From the NCBI RefSeq assembly GCF_003254525.1, contig NZ_QFYS01000004.1, positions 284,570 to 348,569 of the forward strand: DNA of 64,000 nt. The letters are read 5' to 3'. The DNA comes from Phenylobacterium kunshanense (GTDB lineage: Bacteria; Pseudomonadota; Alphaproteobacteria; Caulobacterales; Caulobacteraceae). The notes under the pieces were generated by a model. The model saw nothing but the letters and a program-made list of their open reading frames with translations. It had not been told where the DNA came from and did no database searches. Each line of letters opens with the position of its first letter. Position 1 is the first letter of the stretch. The position numbers were made by a program, and so were the translations under genes. This document shows, in pieces, positions 9,229 to 17,342 of this stretch.

Positions 9229-9899
9229 GGGACAGATCCCCACACGACGAGGTCGCTGTTGCCGGGCACCCGACGACCCGACTGGATGTTGTCGAACCGG
9301 CACGCCAGTTCCGTCCGATCGGTCAGCGCGAGGGTCTCGACGAGCAGCTCCACCAGGCCGGCCGGCGTGTAGAAGCGGTTGAACAGGCCATCTTCGCCGG
9401 TTTCGGGGGTGGCCAGACGGAAGCCGTCGGCCTCCTCCTCCACGCCCCGGCCATAGCGATAGTCGTCGACGAGCCGGGTCCGCACGAAGAGCTCCGCGCC
9501 CGGCGCCATGGCCGTCTTCAGGCCCGTCAGAACTGCTCGCGCCTGCGCGAGAGTGAGATAGCAGAGCAGGTTCGGGATGATCACCGCGTCGAACCGGCCG
9601 TCCAGCGGCGGCAGTCCGGCGGACAGGTCGGCCTGCACCCATGCCGGCGCATCGCCCAGATTGAAGCGGGCGTCGGCGAGAGCTCCAGCGTCCAGGTCTA
9701 CGCCGGTGCAATCCCAGCCATAGGTGAGATAGAGGGAGAGGTTGTTGCCGACGCCGCAGCCCAGCTCCAGCACGCGACCCTTGCGAGTGTGCAGGCCACG
9801 CTTGAAGAAGTGCCGGACGACGAACTCGTCGGGATACTTCAGGCCGCGAATCTCAGGTAGCGCGCGCATGATCCATCTCTGGACCGGGGAAGCGAACAC
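9225..9899 (-). CDS. Class I SAM-dependent methyltransferase
   Basis: A 224-residue methyltransferase with motif I as VLELGCGVGNNLSLYL, motif II acidic end in GVDLDAGAL and motif IV around DAVIIPNLLCYL. The last third (FNRFYTPAGLVELLVE) resembles enzymes that act on sugars or polyketide-like acceptors. It lies 10 bases after pseG and overlaps the next gene by four bases, so it belongs to the pseG operon and may O- or N-methylate a nonulosonic acid or another surface sugar. The acceptor is a guess from context. Confidence 0.85.
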   Translation of the reverse strand: MFASPVQRWIMRALPEIRGLKYPDEFVVRHFFKRGLHTRKGRVLELGCGVGNNLSLYLTYGWDCTGVDLDAGALADARFNLGDAPAWVQADLSAGLPPLDGRFDAVIIPNLLCYLTLAQARAVLTGLKTAMAPGAELFVRTRLVDDYRYGRGVEEEADGFRLATPETGEDGLFNRFYTPAGLVELLVETLALTDRTELACRFDNIQSGRRVPGNSDLVVWGSVP

Positions 9900-9909
9900 T
9901 CCGTTAAGG

Positions 9910-10932
9910 CTATTTGGTTTTCCGCGTCCCGATCAGGTTCAGGAAGGCTTCGCCGGTGCGGCCGGCGCCCAGGCCGTCGCACAGGGCGGCGCTGGACGTG
10001 GCGAGGTTTCGGCGCAGGGCCGGGTCGCGCAGCAGGCGCATGAAGGCCCGGTCGAACGCGGCCTCGAAGTCGGGATCGGCGACATCCAGCACCAGGGCGG
10101 CGCCACGCTCGGCCACCGCCTGGGCGGCGGCCCGCTGGTTGTCGGCCAGCACGATCAGCAGCGACGGCAGGCCCAGGGTGCAGCGCTCCCAGGTCGACGA
10201 TCCGGGCGCGCCGATCCCGATATCGGCCTCGGCGGTCAGTCGGGCCATGTGCGGCGTGTCGACGTGGAGCAGCAGGCGCTGATCGCGCCGGGCCACCTTG
10301 GCCAACCCGGCCATGGAGGGCGCCGCGCCGCCCAGCACGATGTCGAGCCCGACGTCGGTCACCCGCGGGCGCACCCGCTCGACGATCCGCGCGGTGATCC
10401 CGCCGACGTCGGTCAGTCCCATGGCGATCAGGATGCGCTGAACCGGCTCCCCGCGCCAGGCGAGCGCGGGCTCGCGAAGCGCCGCGAATTCCGGGCGGAC
10501 GGGCGCGAAGGTCGGGCCGAGCAGCAGCCTGGCGTGGGCGCGGATCAGGCCGTTGTAGTCCTCGGCCCGCCGGCCGGGACCCGCGTCGAGTACGATGTCC
10601 GCCCCGAGCGGGCGGTTGGCGAGGTCGTCGATGACCAGGACCGGCCGGCCCTGGGCCATCGCGCGGTGGTCGGGCTCCGAAAGGCCATAGTGATCGAAAA
10701 CGATCGCATCGAAGGATTCCCGCACGGCGGCGGCCGCCAGGTCCTCGGCCGCGATGCGGGCCGCGTCGGGCGCGAAGGCGTCCAGGAGTTCGCTGACGGC
10801 CGGCGGGCCGACGAAGGTGAAGCTGGCCCCCTGCGCCTCCAGCGCCCGGGCGAGGGTGAGCGAGCGCATGACGTGACCGCCGCCCACGCTGGGGCCGGCG
10901 TCGACGACGAACAGGATTCGCGGGCCGGTCAT
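9910..10932 (-). CDS. pseG: PseG-like UDP-2,4-diacetamido-2,4,6-trideoxy-altropyranose hydrolase
   Basis: A 340-residue protein with the PseG hallmark near the N terminus: ILFVVDAGPSVGGGHVMRSL (glycine-rich loop plus the catalytic-site histidine in GGGHVMR), and the nucleotide-sugar binding region GAPGSSTWERCTLGLPS late in the protein. PseG releases UDP from the fourth intermediate of pseudaminic acid synthesis; its Caulobacter counterpart FlmD is needed for flagellin glycosylation. It heads a minus-strand operon with a methyltransferase, an FAD protein and a WbqC-like protein. The other pse/flm genes are not in the window. The small separation of 10 bases to the next gene supports co-expression. 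Confidence 0.85.
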   Translation of the reverse strand: MTGPRILFVVDAGPSVGGGHVMRSLTLARALEAQGASFTFVGPPAVSELLDAFAPDAARIAAEDLAAAAVRESFDAIVFDHYGLSEPDHRAMAQGRPVLVIDDLANRPLGADIVLDAGPGRRAEDYNGLIRAHARLLLGPTFAPVRPEFAALREPALAWRGEPVQRILIAMGLTDVGGITARIVERVRPRVTDVGLDIVLGGAAPSMAGLAKVARRDQRLLLHVDTPHMARLTAEADIGIGAPGSSTWERCTLGLPSLLIVLADNQRAAAQAVAERGAALVLDVADPDFEAAFDRAFMRLLRDPALRRNLATSSAALCDGLGAGRTGEAFLNLIGTRKTK

Positions 10933-11042
10933 GGCTGTCCATCGCCCTCGAACGGGGCGGCATCACGGCAGGCCGGGCGCACCGCGTCACGGGAAAGCGC
11001 GCTCATGCCGGTGCATTTGCGCTGATGCGGCCCAAAAGCAAA

Positions 11043-11064
11043 GGGCCGCCCCAAAGGGCGGCCC
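11043..11064 (-). terminator. Intrinsic terminator after the RTX gene
   Basis: A perfect 9-bp stem (GGGCCGCCC with GGGCGGCCC) around a four-base loop. Read on the minus strand it is followed by TTTGCTTTT, a fair U-rich tract. It lies 25 bases past the stop of the RTX gene at 11089 and separates that gene from the pseG operon. Confidence 0.8.
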
Positions 11065-11088
11065 CGCTCCTGACGGTTGAGACGCCGC

Positions 11089-13614
11089 CTAGATGATGTT
11101 CGCCGAGCTGATGTCCGTGTTGGCCGTGCCCGACAGGTAGACGGCGCCATCGGCCGTCCCGTCTCCATTGAAGTCGATGAAGACGTAGACGTCAGCGCCG
11201 ACCTCGACCGAGTGGTAGAGGATCGTGCCGTTCATGGCTGCATTGGCGGCCGTGAGGGCGTCGGTGAAGTTCGCAGCCGAGCTTTCCGAGTAGTTCGTGC
11301 CGCTGCCGGCCGCGAGACCGAACTCGAACACGTCGGTGCTCTCGAAGTCGGTGATCTCGTCGGCGGTGGCCGCGGTGATCCCCGTTTCGCCGCTGCCGAT
11401 ATTGAACTGATCGGCTCCCGTACCGCCGGCGATCTCATCGACCCCGGCGCCAGCCGTGATCGTATCGGCCACCGTGCCGCCGGTGATGGTGTCGGCCCCT
11501 CCGCCGGAATTCACCGAATTCGATCCGTTGCCCGTGACGATCGTGTCGTCGTTCGCTCCGCTGGTGATGGTGTCGGCTCCGGCGCCGGCCGTGATGTTGT
11601 TGGCGCCGTCGCCCGCGGAGATCAGGTTGGCGCCGTCGCCGGCGCTGATCGTATCGGCGCCCGAGCCGGTCGTGATCGTATCGTTGCCGGCAGCCGCGGT
11701 GATGTTGTCGGCGCCGCCGCCGCCGATCACCGAGTTGTTGCCGCCACCCGCATTGATCGTGTCGTTGCCGGTCGACGTGGTGATGGTGTCCGCGCCCGAG
11801 CCGGCGGTGATGTCGTCGTTGCCGCCGCCGCCCGTGATGGAGTTGGCGCCGCCGGCGTCAGTGATGTCGTCGTCGCCCGTGCCGCCTGCCACGGTGTCGT
11901 TGCCGGTCCCGGCCGCGATCGTGTCGTCGCCCGTCCCGCCGTCGATGATGCTGTCGTCGTCGCTGGTGCTGCCGTTGATGTCGTCGTTCCCGGCGTCGCC
12001 GATGACCGAGCCGCGGCCGACGAAGGTGATGTCGTCGTCGCCGGCCCCGCCGTTGATGATGTCGAGACCGTCCTCCGCGGCGATCGTGTCGTTACCCGCG
12101 GCGCCCGTCAGGGTGTCGTTGTCGGTCCCGCCACGGATCGAGTCCTCGCCCGTGCCGCCGGTGATGCTGTTGTTGCCTTCGCCGCCGTCGGCCGAGTTGT
12201 TCGTGCCGTCACCGAGGTTGATGACGTCGGCGCCCGTTCCGGTCGTGACCGTGTCGTTGCCCAGGCCGGCGTTGACCGTGTCGTTGCCAGCCGTGCTCGT
12301 GTACTCGTCGTTGCCGTCCCCAAGGTCAACGCTGTCGGCGCCCGTGCCGCCGGTCACGTCGTCATTGCCGCCGCCGGTGGAATAGCTGCCCGTCCCAGCT
12401 CCGCTAGCGGTGATCGTATCGTTCCCGCTGCCCGTGGTGACCGAGCCGCCCGACAGGGTGATGTTGTTGGCTCCTGCGCCAGCGGTGATCGTGTCGGAGC
12501 CCGTGCCCGAATTGATCGTGTCGTCGCTGTCGCCGGTCGTGATCACGTCACCACCGGACCCGGAGGTGATCGAGTTGGCGCCCGATCCGCCCGCGATGGT
12601 GTTGTCGCCATTGCCTGCCGCGATCGTGTCGTCACCGTCGCTGCCGCTGATGCTGTCCGAGCCATCGGTCGTGGTGATGTTGTCGTTGCCGGAACCGGCC
12701 GAGACGGTGTTGTCGCCATTGCCGGCGTCGACCGTGTCGTGTCCGTCGCCGGAGTCGACGATGTCGTTGCCGCCGTCGGCGTCGATGTTGTCGTCGCCGG
12801 CGCCGCCGACGATCGAGTTCACGCCCGCCAGGGCGCGGATGACGTCATTGCCGCCCCCGCCGATGATGGTGTCGTTGGCCGCGCCGCCCTCGATGGTGTC
12901 GGCGCCTTCGCCGCCGTCCAGGCTGTCGGAGCCGCCGCCGCCCTGGATGGAGTCCACGCCGTCCTGGCCGCCGAGCGTGTCCGCCGAGCTGCCCGCCACC
13001 AGCGTGTCGTCGCCGAGGTTGCCGAGCAGGAAGTCGCCGCCGCCGGAGGACGCGTCGATGCTGTCGTTGCCCTGGCCGCCCAGCAGGAGGTCGGCAGTGG
13101 CCCCGCCGGTGATCGAGTCATCCCCGAGGTTGCCCTGGCCGAACTGCAGGATGCCCGGAGCGCCCGTGCCGGCACCCACGGTAATCTGGTCGTTGTCCTT
13201 GCCGCCGTAGATGACGTCGTCGCCGGCGCCGCCGACCAGGGAGTCGTTGCCCTGGTTGCCTTGCAGCACATCGTTGCCCGCGTCGCCGTTGAGCGTGTCG
13301 TCTCCGGCTCCACCGTAGAGGCCGTCGTTACCGGCGCCGCCCGTGAAGGAATCATCGACCGTGCGGCCGACGAAGAGCTTGGAGCCATCGGCGAACAGGA
13401 AGTCGGACTCGTTGCGAAGGCCGGAGTCAGAGAAGGTGATGCTCCGGAACGGCGCCTGCAGGATCACATAGTCCGGCGTGTTGATCGTGAACGGGACGAA
13501 AACAACCGCGACCTGGGAGGCGGAGACCGTCTGCGTCGTGAAGATGAGCTGGTCAGCTGGCGTATAAGCGAGCGCCTGAGCATCCGTGATGGTTTCGAAG
13601 AAGTACGTCGCCAC
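11089..13614 (-). CDS. Large RTX calcium-binding repeat protein (S-layer or adhesin type)
   Basis: About 841 residues, nearly all made of glycine- and aspartate-rich nonapeptide-like repeats (GGAGNDGLYGGAGDDTLNGD and many variants such as GNDTI, GADTITSG and GANNITAG), which bind calcium in a parallel beta-roll. The N terminus (ATYFFETITDAQALAY) resembles other Caulobacterales RTX proteins, and the C terminus ends in a short non-repeat region, TDISSANII, as expected for type I secretion. GTG 13614 is preferred over an in-frame start at 13710, because the extra 32 residues look like translated leader. Amino acids are acidic and there is no cysteine. No ABC exporter or membrane fusion gene is nearby. 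A good terminator follows. It may be a surface-layer protein or biofilm adhesin. Confidence 0.85.
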   Translation of the reverse strand: MATYFFETITDAQALAYTPADQLIFTTQTVSASQVAVVFVPFTINTPDYVILQAPFRSITFSDSGLRNESDFLFADGSKLFVGRTVDDSFTGGAGNDGLYGGAGDDTLNGDAGNDVLQGNQGNDSLVGGAGDDVIYGGKDNDQITVGAGTGAPGILQFGQGNLGDDSITGGATADLLLGGQGNDSIDASSGGGDFLLGNLGDDTLVAGSSADTLGGQDGVDSIQGGGGSDSLDGGEGADTIEGGAANDTIIGGGGNDVIRALAGVNSIVGGAGDDNIDADGGNDIVDSGDGHDTVDAGNGDNTVSAGSGNDNITTTDGSDSISGSDGDDTIAAGNGDNTIAGGSGANSITSGSGGDVITTGDSDDTINSGTGSDTITAGAGANNITLSGGSVTTGSGNDTITASGAGTGSYSTGGGNDDVTGGTGADSVDLGDGNDEYTSTAGNDTVNAGLGNDTVTTGTGADVINLGDGTNNSADGGEGNNSITGGTGEDSIRGGTDNDTLTGAAGNDTIAAEDGLDIINGGAGDDDITFVGRGSVIGDAGNDDINGSTSDDDSIIDGGTGDDTIAAGTGNDTVAGGTGDDDITDAGGANSITGGGGNDDITAGSGADTITTSTGNDTINAGGGNNSVIGGGGADNITAAAGNDTITTGSGADTISAGDGANLISAGDGANNITAGAGADTITSGANDDTIVTGNGSNSVNSGGGADTITGGTVADTITAGAGVDEIAGGTGADQFNIGSGETGITAATADEITDFESTDVFEFGLAAGSGTNYSESSAANFTDALTAANAAMNGTILYHSVEVGADVYVFIDFNGDGTADGAVYLSGTANTDISSANII

Positions 13615-13746
13615 TGTGCGGCCCCCGCGGTTCGAATCAGATTGCGTCCCTTGCCGGGAGGCTATCCACAAATCCTTAGCTAAAGTTACCGAGCCAGGCG
13701 AGCCGGGCAAGAATCCATTGCCGGAGGTTGAGTCCGGGAAAGGTCG

Positions 13747-14718
13747 TCACGCCGATCCGTCGTATCGGCGCAACAGTTCGCGGGCCAAGCGGTCCGTCTC
13801 GGCGAGCGGCTCATACGCATCGACGGGTGTCAGGGCGCCGGCGAACGGGCGGGCGATCCCCCGCCGCTCGAGTTCGGCATGAAAGCGGGCGAGCTTGGCG
13901 CTGTGTCCGGGCATGGGAAGGATGAACAGCGGTTTTCCCGTGGCGGCGGCGTCCGTGGCCAGGTTCGTAGAGTCCTCGGTGACCAGGATCGCATCGGCCG
14001 CCGCCAGGAAGGCGAAGTAGGGGTTCTCGCCCGTTCCATCCCAGACCACGCCCGGCAGGCTCGACAGTTCGCCTGACATCGCCGCGCGCGCGGGCGCCGG
14101 CGTACGGCGCGTGAAGCTCAGCATGAGCGAGCCGCCAGACTCATCGATCATCCGGGCGATGTCGCCGGCCAGCCGCCGGGCATGATCGGCGGGCAGGCGG
14201 TGAGCCTTCGAGCGCCCTCCGACGACCACGGCGACTCGCGGATGAGGCAGCGGCGCCAGGCGCTCCTGAAACCGGGCGAACTCGAGGGCCAGGGCCTCGG
14301 GAGTGATCCGGTTCGGCGCGCCGAGTATTGGGAACACGTTCGGTCCCGTCAGGCCGTCGTGCTGCGGAGGCGCAACCAGGTCGAACCTGGCCAGCGGAGC
14401 CTTCGGGTCCTGGGTCTGGACGACGAAGGTTCGCCCGTCCGCCCAGTCCAGCATTCGTGTCGAGAGCGGCAGGGTGGCTCGCCCGGCCGCGATCCAGATG
14501 TCGGGCCAGGGCGGCGCGATGGCGTCGCCCGTGCGGGCCGCGGGGGGGATCATCCGCCAGGGCAGACGGCCAAGCCCGCCCCGCCAGCCGATCCGCTTGC
14601 GGGTGATCAGGGCAGGGCGAAGGCGCGCGACCGCCTCGGCGAGGCCAAGGGCCTGGGCTTCAATGCCGGCCCGGCCGTCGGAGACGGCCCAGATCCGCAA
14701 GGGGCGGCCGGCCGTCAC
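13747..14718 (-). CDS. ELM1/GtrOC1-like protein (mitochondrial fission ELM1 family)
   Basis: A 323-residue protein with IWAVSDGRAGIEAQALGLAE at the start, PDIWIAAGRAT and FVVQTQDPKAPLARFDLVAP in the middle, and AAADAILVTEDSTNLATDAA near the end, the pattern of the ELM1 family, whose fold resembles GT-B glycosyltransferases. In alphaproteobacteria the family is common and near-always of unknown role; lipid or polysaccharide glycosylation has been suggested. It begins 10 bases after the greA stop and is probably in one transcript with greA. Confidence 0.8.
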   Translation of the reverse strand: MTAGRPLRIWAVSDGRAGIEAQALGLAEAVARLRPALITRKRIGWRGGLGRLPWRMIPPAARTGDAIAPPWPDIWIAAGRATLPLSTRMLDWADGRTFVVQTQDPKAPLARFDLVAPPQHDGLTGPNVFPILGAPNRITPEALALEFARFQERLAPLPHPRVAVVVGGRSKAHRLPADHARRLAGDIARMIDESGGSLMLSFTRRTPAPARAAMSGELSSLPGVVWDGTGENPYFAFLAAADAILVTEDSTNLATDAAATGKPLFILPMPGHSAKLARFHAELERRGIARPFAGALTPVDAYEPLAETDRLARELLRRYDGSA

Positions 14719-14728
14719 GGCGTCGGCC

Positions 14729-15202
14729 TCAGACCCACTCCACCTTGGTGATCTCGTAGGCCTTCACGCCGCCGGGGGTGTTCACCTCGACGACGTCGCC
14801 GGTCTCCTTGCCGATGATCGCCCGGGCGATCGGCGAGGTGACCGAGACGCGGCCGCGCTTCACGTCGGCCTCATGCTCGCCGACGATCTGGTAGCGGGCC
14901 TCCTCCTCGGTGTCCTCGTCCACCACCGAGACGGTGGCGCCGAACTTCACCTGGCTTCCCGACAGCTTGGAGACGTCGATCACCTGGGCGCGCGCCATCT
15001 TGTCCTCGATCTCGGCGATCTGGCCTTCGATCCAGCCCTGGCGCTCCTTGGCGGCGTGGTACTCGGCGTTCTCGGAGAGGTCGCCGTGCGAACGCGCTTC
15101 TGCGATGGCGGCGATCACCGCCGGCCGCTCCACCGTCTTCAAACGCTTCAGTTCTTCGTCGAGGGCCTTGTAGCCCTCCACGGTCATCGGAACTTTTTCC
15201 AT
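14729..15202 (-). CDS. greA: Transcription elongation factor GreA
   Basis: A 157-residue protein of standard length. The N-terminal coiled coil carries the acidic tip seen in [18 protein letters not shown], which enters the RNA polymerase secondary channel and stimulates cleavage of backtracked transcripts. The C-terminal FKBP-like domain contains [20 protein letters not shown] and [14 protein letters not shown]. It is followed 10 bases later by the ELM1-like gene. The assignment is firm. Confidence 0.97.
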   Translation of the reverse strand: MEKVPMTVEGYKALDEELKRLKTVERPAVIAAIAEARSHGDLSENAEYHAAKERQGWIEGQIAEIEDKMARAQVIDVSKLSGSQVKFGATVSVVDEDTEEEARYQIVGEHEADVKRGRVSVTSPIARAIIGKETGDVVEVNTPGGVKAYEITKVEWV

Positions 15203-15383
15203 CGTGACTCGAGGTTCGCCGTGGTGATCCCCAACCCGGCCGCTGGCGCACGCGACCCGGGGGCAGAAATGCTAGGATTGTGCGCCGCAAAAATCAAGGG
15301 CGCAGGTCCCCGCTCTGCGGCGGTCTGGGAATCCGGGCGGCGTCGGCGAGCCGAAACCTCTGCCGATCCCTTGGGGGGGAGCG

Positions 15384-15884
15384 CTACTCGCTCTCGCTGA
15401 CGATGGCGCCCGCGAGTTCCTCGGGGCTGGGGTGTTCGAACACCCCCTCGGCGAAGTCGAACATGGCGGGCGAGACCTCGATGGCGAAGTTGTCGCCCTT
15501 GACCACATTGCGCTCGGCGACCCGCGCCCGGCGAACCTCCACGTCGGCGGTCACGAAGTGGAACTGAAGCGGCAGGTCGGCGGCGGCCGCGATCTCCCGC
15601 ACGCGGGCCCGATCGGCCCGACGGAGCAGGCCGATATCGAGGATCACCGGCGTTCCCGTGGCCAGGACGCCGGCCGCCGTCGACCAGATCTGCGCCTCGC
15701 AGCGCTGCACCCGCTCGATCATCCAGTCGTATTCGATGGGATCCGGCATGTCGGGCGCAAACAGCTTCGCCATCCACTCGTCGAGGATGAAGGCGACCGC
15801 CTTCTCGCGGCGGGCGAAGGCGTGAGCGTAGGTCGTCTTGCCGGCGCCCGAGGGGCCGAAGATCACGTGCAGGGTGGCGGACAT
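15384..15884 (-). CDS. P-loop ATP-binding protein, small kinase-like
   Basis: A 166-residue protein with Walker A as FGPSGAGKTTYAHAFA and the basic RADRARVREIA plus RRARVAERN, typical of the AAA_33/zeta-like kinases that phosphorylate small molecules. A Walker B-like aspartate is in GTPVILDIGLL. The substrate is unknown. It stands alone, with 180 bases between it and greA and 55 bases between it and the SDR gene upstream, from which it might be read through. The 15203-15383 gap shows no gene. Confidence 0.8.
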   Translation of the reverse strand: MSATLHVIFGPSGAGKTTYAHAFARREKAVAFILDEWMAKLFAPDMPDPIEYDWMIERVQRCEAQIWSTAAGVLATGTPVILDIGLLRRADRARVREIAAAADLPLQFHFVTADVEVRRARVAERNVVKGDNFAIEVSPAMFDFAEGVFEHPSPEELAGAIVSESE

Positions 15885-15939
15885 GAGGGCCGTCTAGAGG
15901 ATGGACGGCCCCCCGTCGACAGTCGACGTTCGAACCGGC

Positions 15940-16725
15940 TCAGCGAACGCTCAGCCCGCCGTCGATCACCAGTTCGGCGCCGGTCACGTAGCGGCTCTCG
16001 TCGGAAGCCAGCCACAGGATGCCGTTGGCGATGTCCTCGGGCACGCCCTTCACGCCCAGGGGGACGGCCAACTCGGACATGGCGTCCAGATCCGGCGGGG
16101 CGTTCACGCCCGGCTGGCCGCCGAGGACGGTGGTCCAGATGGGAGTCTCGATGATCCCCGGGTGCACCGAGTTTACGCGGATGCCGTCCTTGGCCCCAGC
16201 GCATTCCATGGCCACGGACTTCGTGAAGAGCCGGACGCCGCCCTTGGTGGCGCAGTAGCCGGCGAGGTTTGGCGCGCCCTTCAGGCCGGCTACCGACGAG
16301 ATGTTGATGATGCTGCCGCCGCGGCCGCCCTCGCGGATCAGCGGGATGGAATGCTTCACGCCCAGGAAGACGCCGTCGAGGTTGACTGCATTCTGCTTCT
16401 TCCAGTCGGCCAGCGTCATCTCGAGCACCGATCCGCCGAGGCCGATGCCCGCGTTGTTGACCAGGATGTCGAGCCGGCCGTGGCGCGCCTTCACCTGCGC
16501 GACCACTTCGATCCAGGCGTCTTCGCTGGTCACGTCGTGATGGATGAATTCAGCCTTGCCGCCGGCCTTCTGAATTCCGGCCGCGACCTCTGCGCCAAGG
16601 TGGTCCTGCACATCGGTGACCACCACCGTCGCGCCTTCCGACGCCAGCTTCTCGGCCGCGCTGCGTCCGATCCCGCTCGCGCCGCCGGTGACCAGCGCCA
16701 CCTTCCCGCTCACACGGCCCGCCAT
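15940..16725 (-). CDS. Short-chain dehydrogenase/reductase
   Basis: A 261-residue classical SDR. It has the cofactor loop TGGASGIG at the N terminus with Asp in VVVTDVQD favouring NAD, the NNAG motif, Ser in INISSVAGL, the catalytic YCATK, and the C-terminal LASDESRYVTGAELVIDGG. Such enzymes oxidise secondary alcohols, including steroid and terpene alcohols, to ketones. The ATG at 16725 follows a strong GGGAGGAGG; an upstream start would include the ribosome site. A perfect palindrome shared with the Baeyer-Villiger monooxygenase lies 14 bases before the start, pointing to a joint role: ketone production here and oxygenation there. Confidence 0.9.
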   Translation of the reverse strand: MAGRVSGKVALVTGGASGIGRSAAEKLASEGATVVVTDVQDHLGAEVAAGIQKAGGKAEFIHHDVTSEDAWIEVVAQVKARHGRLDILVNNAGIGLGGSVLEMTLADWKKQNAVNLDGVFLGVKHSIPLIREGGRGGSIINISSVAGLKGAPNLAGYCATKGGVRLFTKSVAMECAGAKDGIRVNSVHPGIIETPIWTTVLGGQPGVNAPPDLDAMSELAVPLGVKGVPEDIANGILWLASDESRYVTGAELVIDGGLSVR

Positions 16726-16739
16726 CTTCGCCTCCTCCC

Positions 16740-16752
16740 TTATCGTTGATAA
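16740..16752. promoter_or_regulatory. Palindromic operator TTATC-GTT-GATAA in front of the SDR gene
   Basis: The same 13 bases as at 5656-5668. Here the palindrome extends by one pair on each side (C/G) and sits just upstream of the ribosome site of the SDR gene, where a bound repressor would block transcription initiation or elongation. Confidence 0.5.
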
Positions 16753-16945
16753 GTTGGAGTGGTAGCGCGGCTGACCTCGCGGCGCCAATGCACTTCCATC
16801 ACCGCGGCCGACTTGGCGCGGCGCCGGGCCGCCGCCGCGGCCAGAAAAACCCCTCCGCCGGCCGGGCGGCGCCGGGCCGGCGGTCTCAGGGGCCTAGGAG
16901 CGCGCCGGCGTCCAGTCTCGATCCGGCGCGCGGGCGATCAGCGAC

Positions 16946-17119
16946 CTATTGCATCCACTTCGGCGTCGTGTCGCCGGCCGTCAGGATGCCGAAGATCAGG
17001 CCGACCCCCAGCAGGACGATGGCGGCGACCATGATGACGCCCACCATGCCCTCGAACTTCTCGGCCAGGTGCTTCGGCTTGTGGTGACGTACTTCGCCGG
17101 TATGCGGCTCGGTATGCAT
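16946..17119 (-). CDS. Small single-pass membrane protein
   Basis: A 57-residue protein that starts MHTEPHTGEVRHHKPKHLAE, with five histidines in the first 20 residues, followed by one transmembrane helix (MVGVIMVAAIVLLGVGLIFG) and a short tail TAGDTTPKWMQ. The ATG at 17119 has GAGGAAGAG in front; longer reads add unconvincing sequence. I recognise no family. The histidine-rich front could bind metal, but this is only a composition-based thought. About 220 bases with no visible gene lie between it and the exported protein at 17343. Confidence 0.65.
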   Translation of the reverse strand: MHTEPHTGEVRHHKPKHLAEKFEGMVGVIMVAAIVLLGVGLIFGILTAGDTTPKWMQ

Positions 17120-17342
17120 GACTCTTCCTCGCAATCCGTTGTGGAGTTCTGTCGCTCCACGCCAGTCTGCGGCAGACGCCGAGGGCGTCCCCCGGAAGTT
17201 CGGCGCTTCAGCGAGGGCCGAAGCGGAGACGGGCCACCGGGGTGCGCCCTTGCCGCCTGTCTCAGTCAGGCGATGCAGAGAGTCTGCGCCCACGAAGAAC
17301 GATGGTCAATGGACAAGCGGTGGTGTGGCGACGCCCCAGCGC

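Noticed and set aside
11261..13380. The regular repeats as a CRISPR array
   Set aside because: They are coding repeats of an RTX protein with no constant repeat-spacer alternation.
11077..13683. A long plus-strand frame opposite the RTX gene
   Set aside because: It is the mirror of the GC-rich repeats; the minus-strand translation has the clear calcium-binding pattern, and the opposite one is low-complexity valine and arginine.
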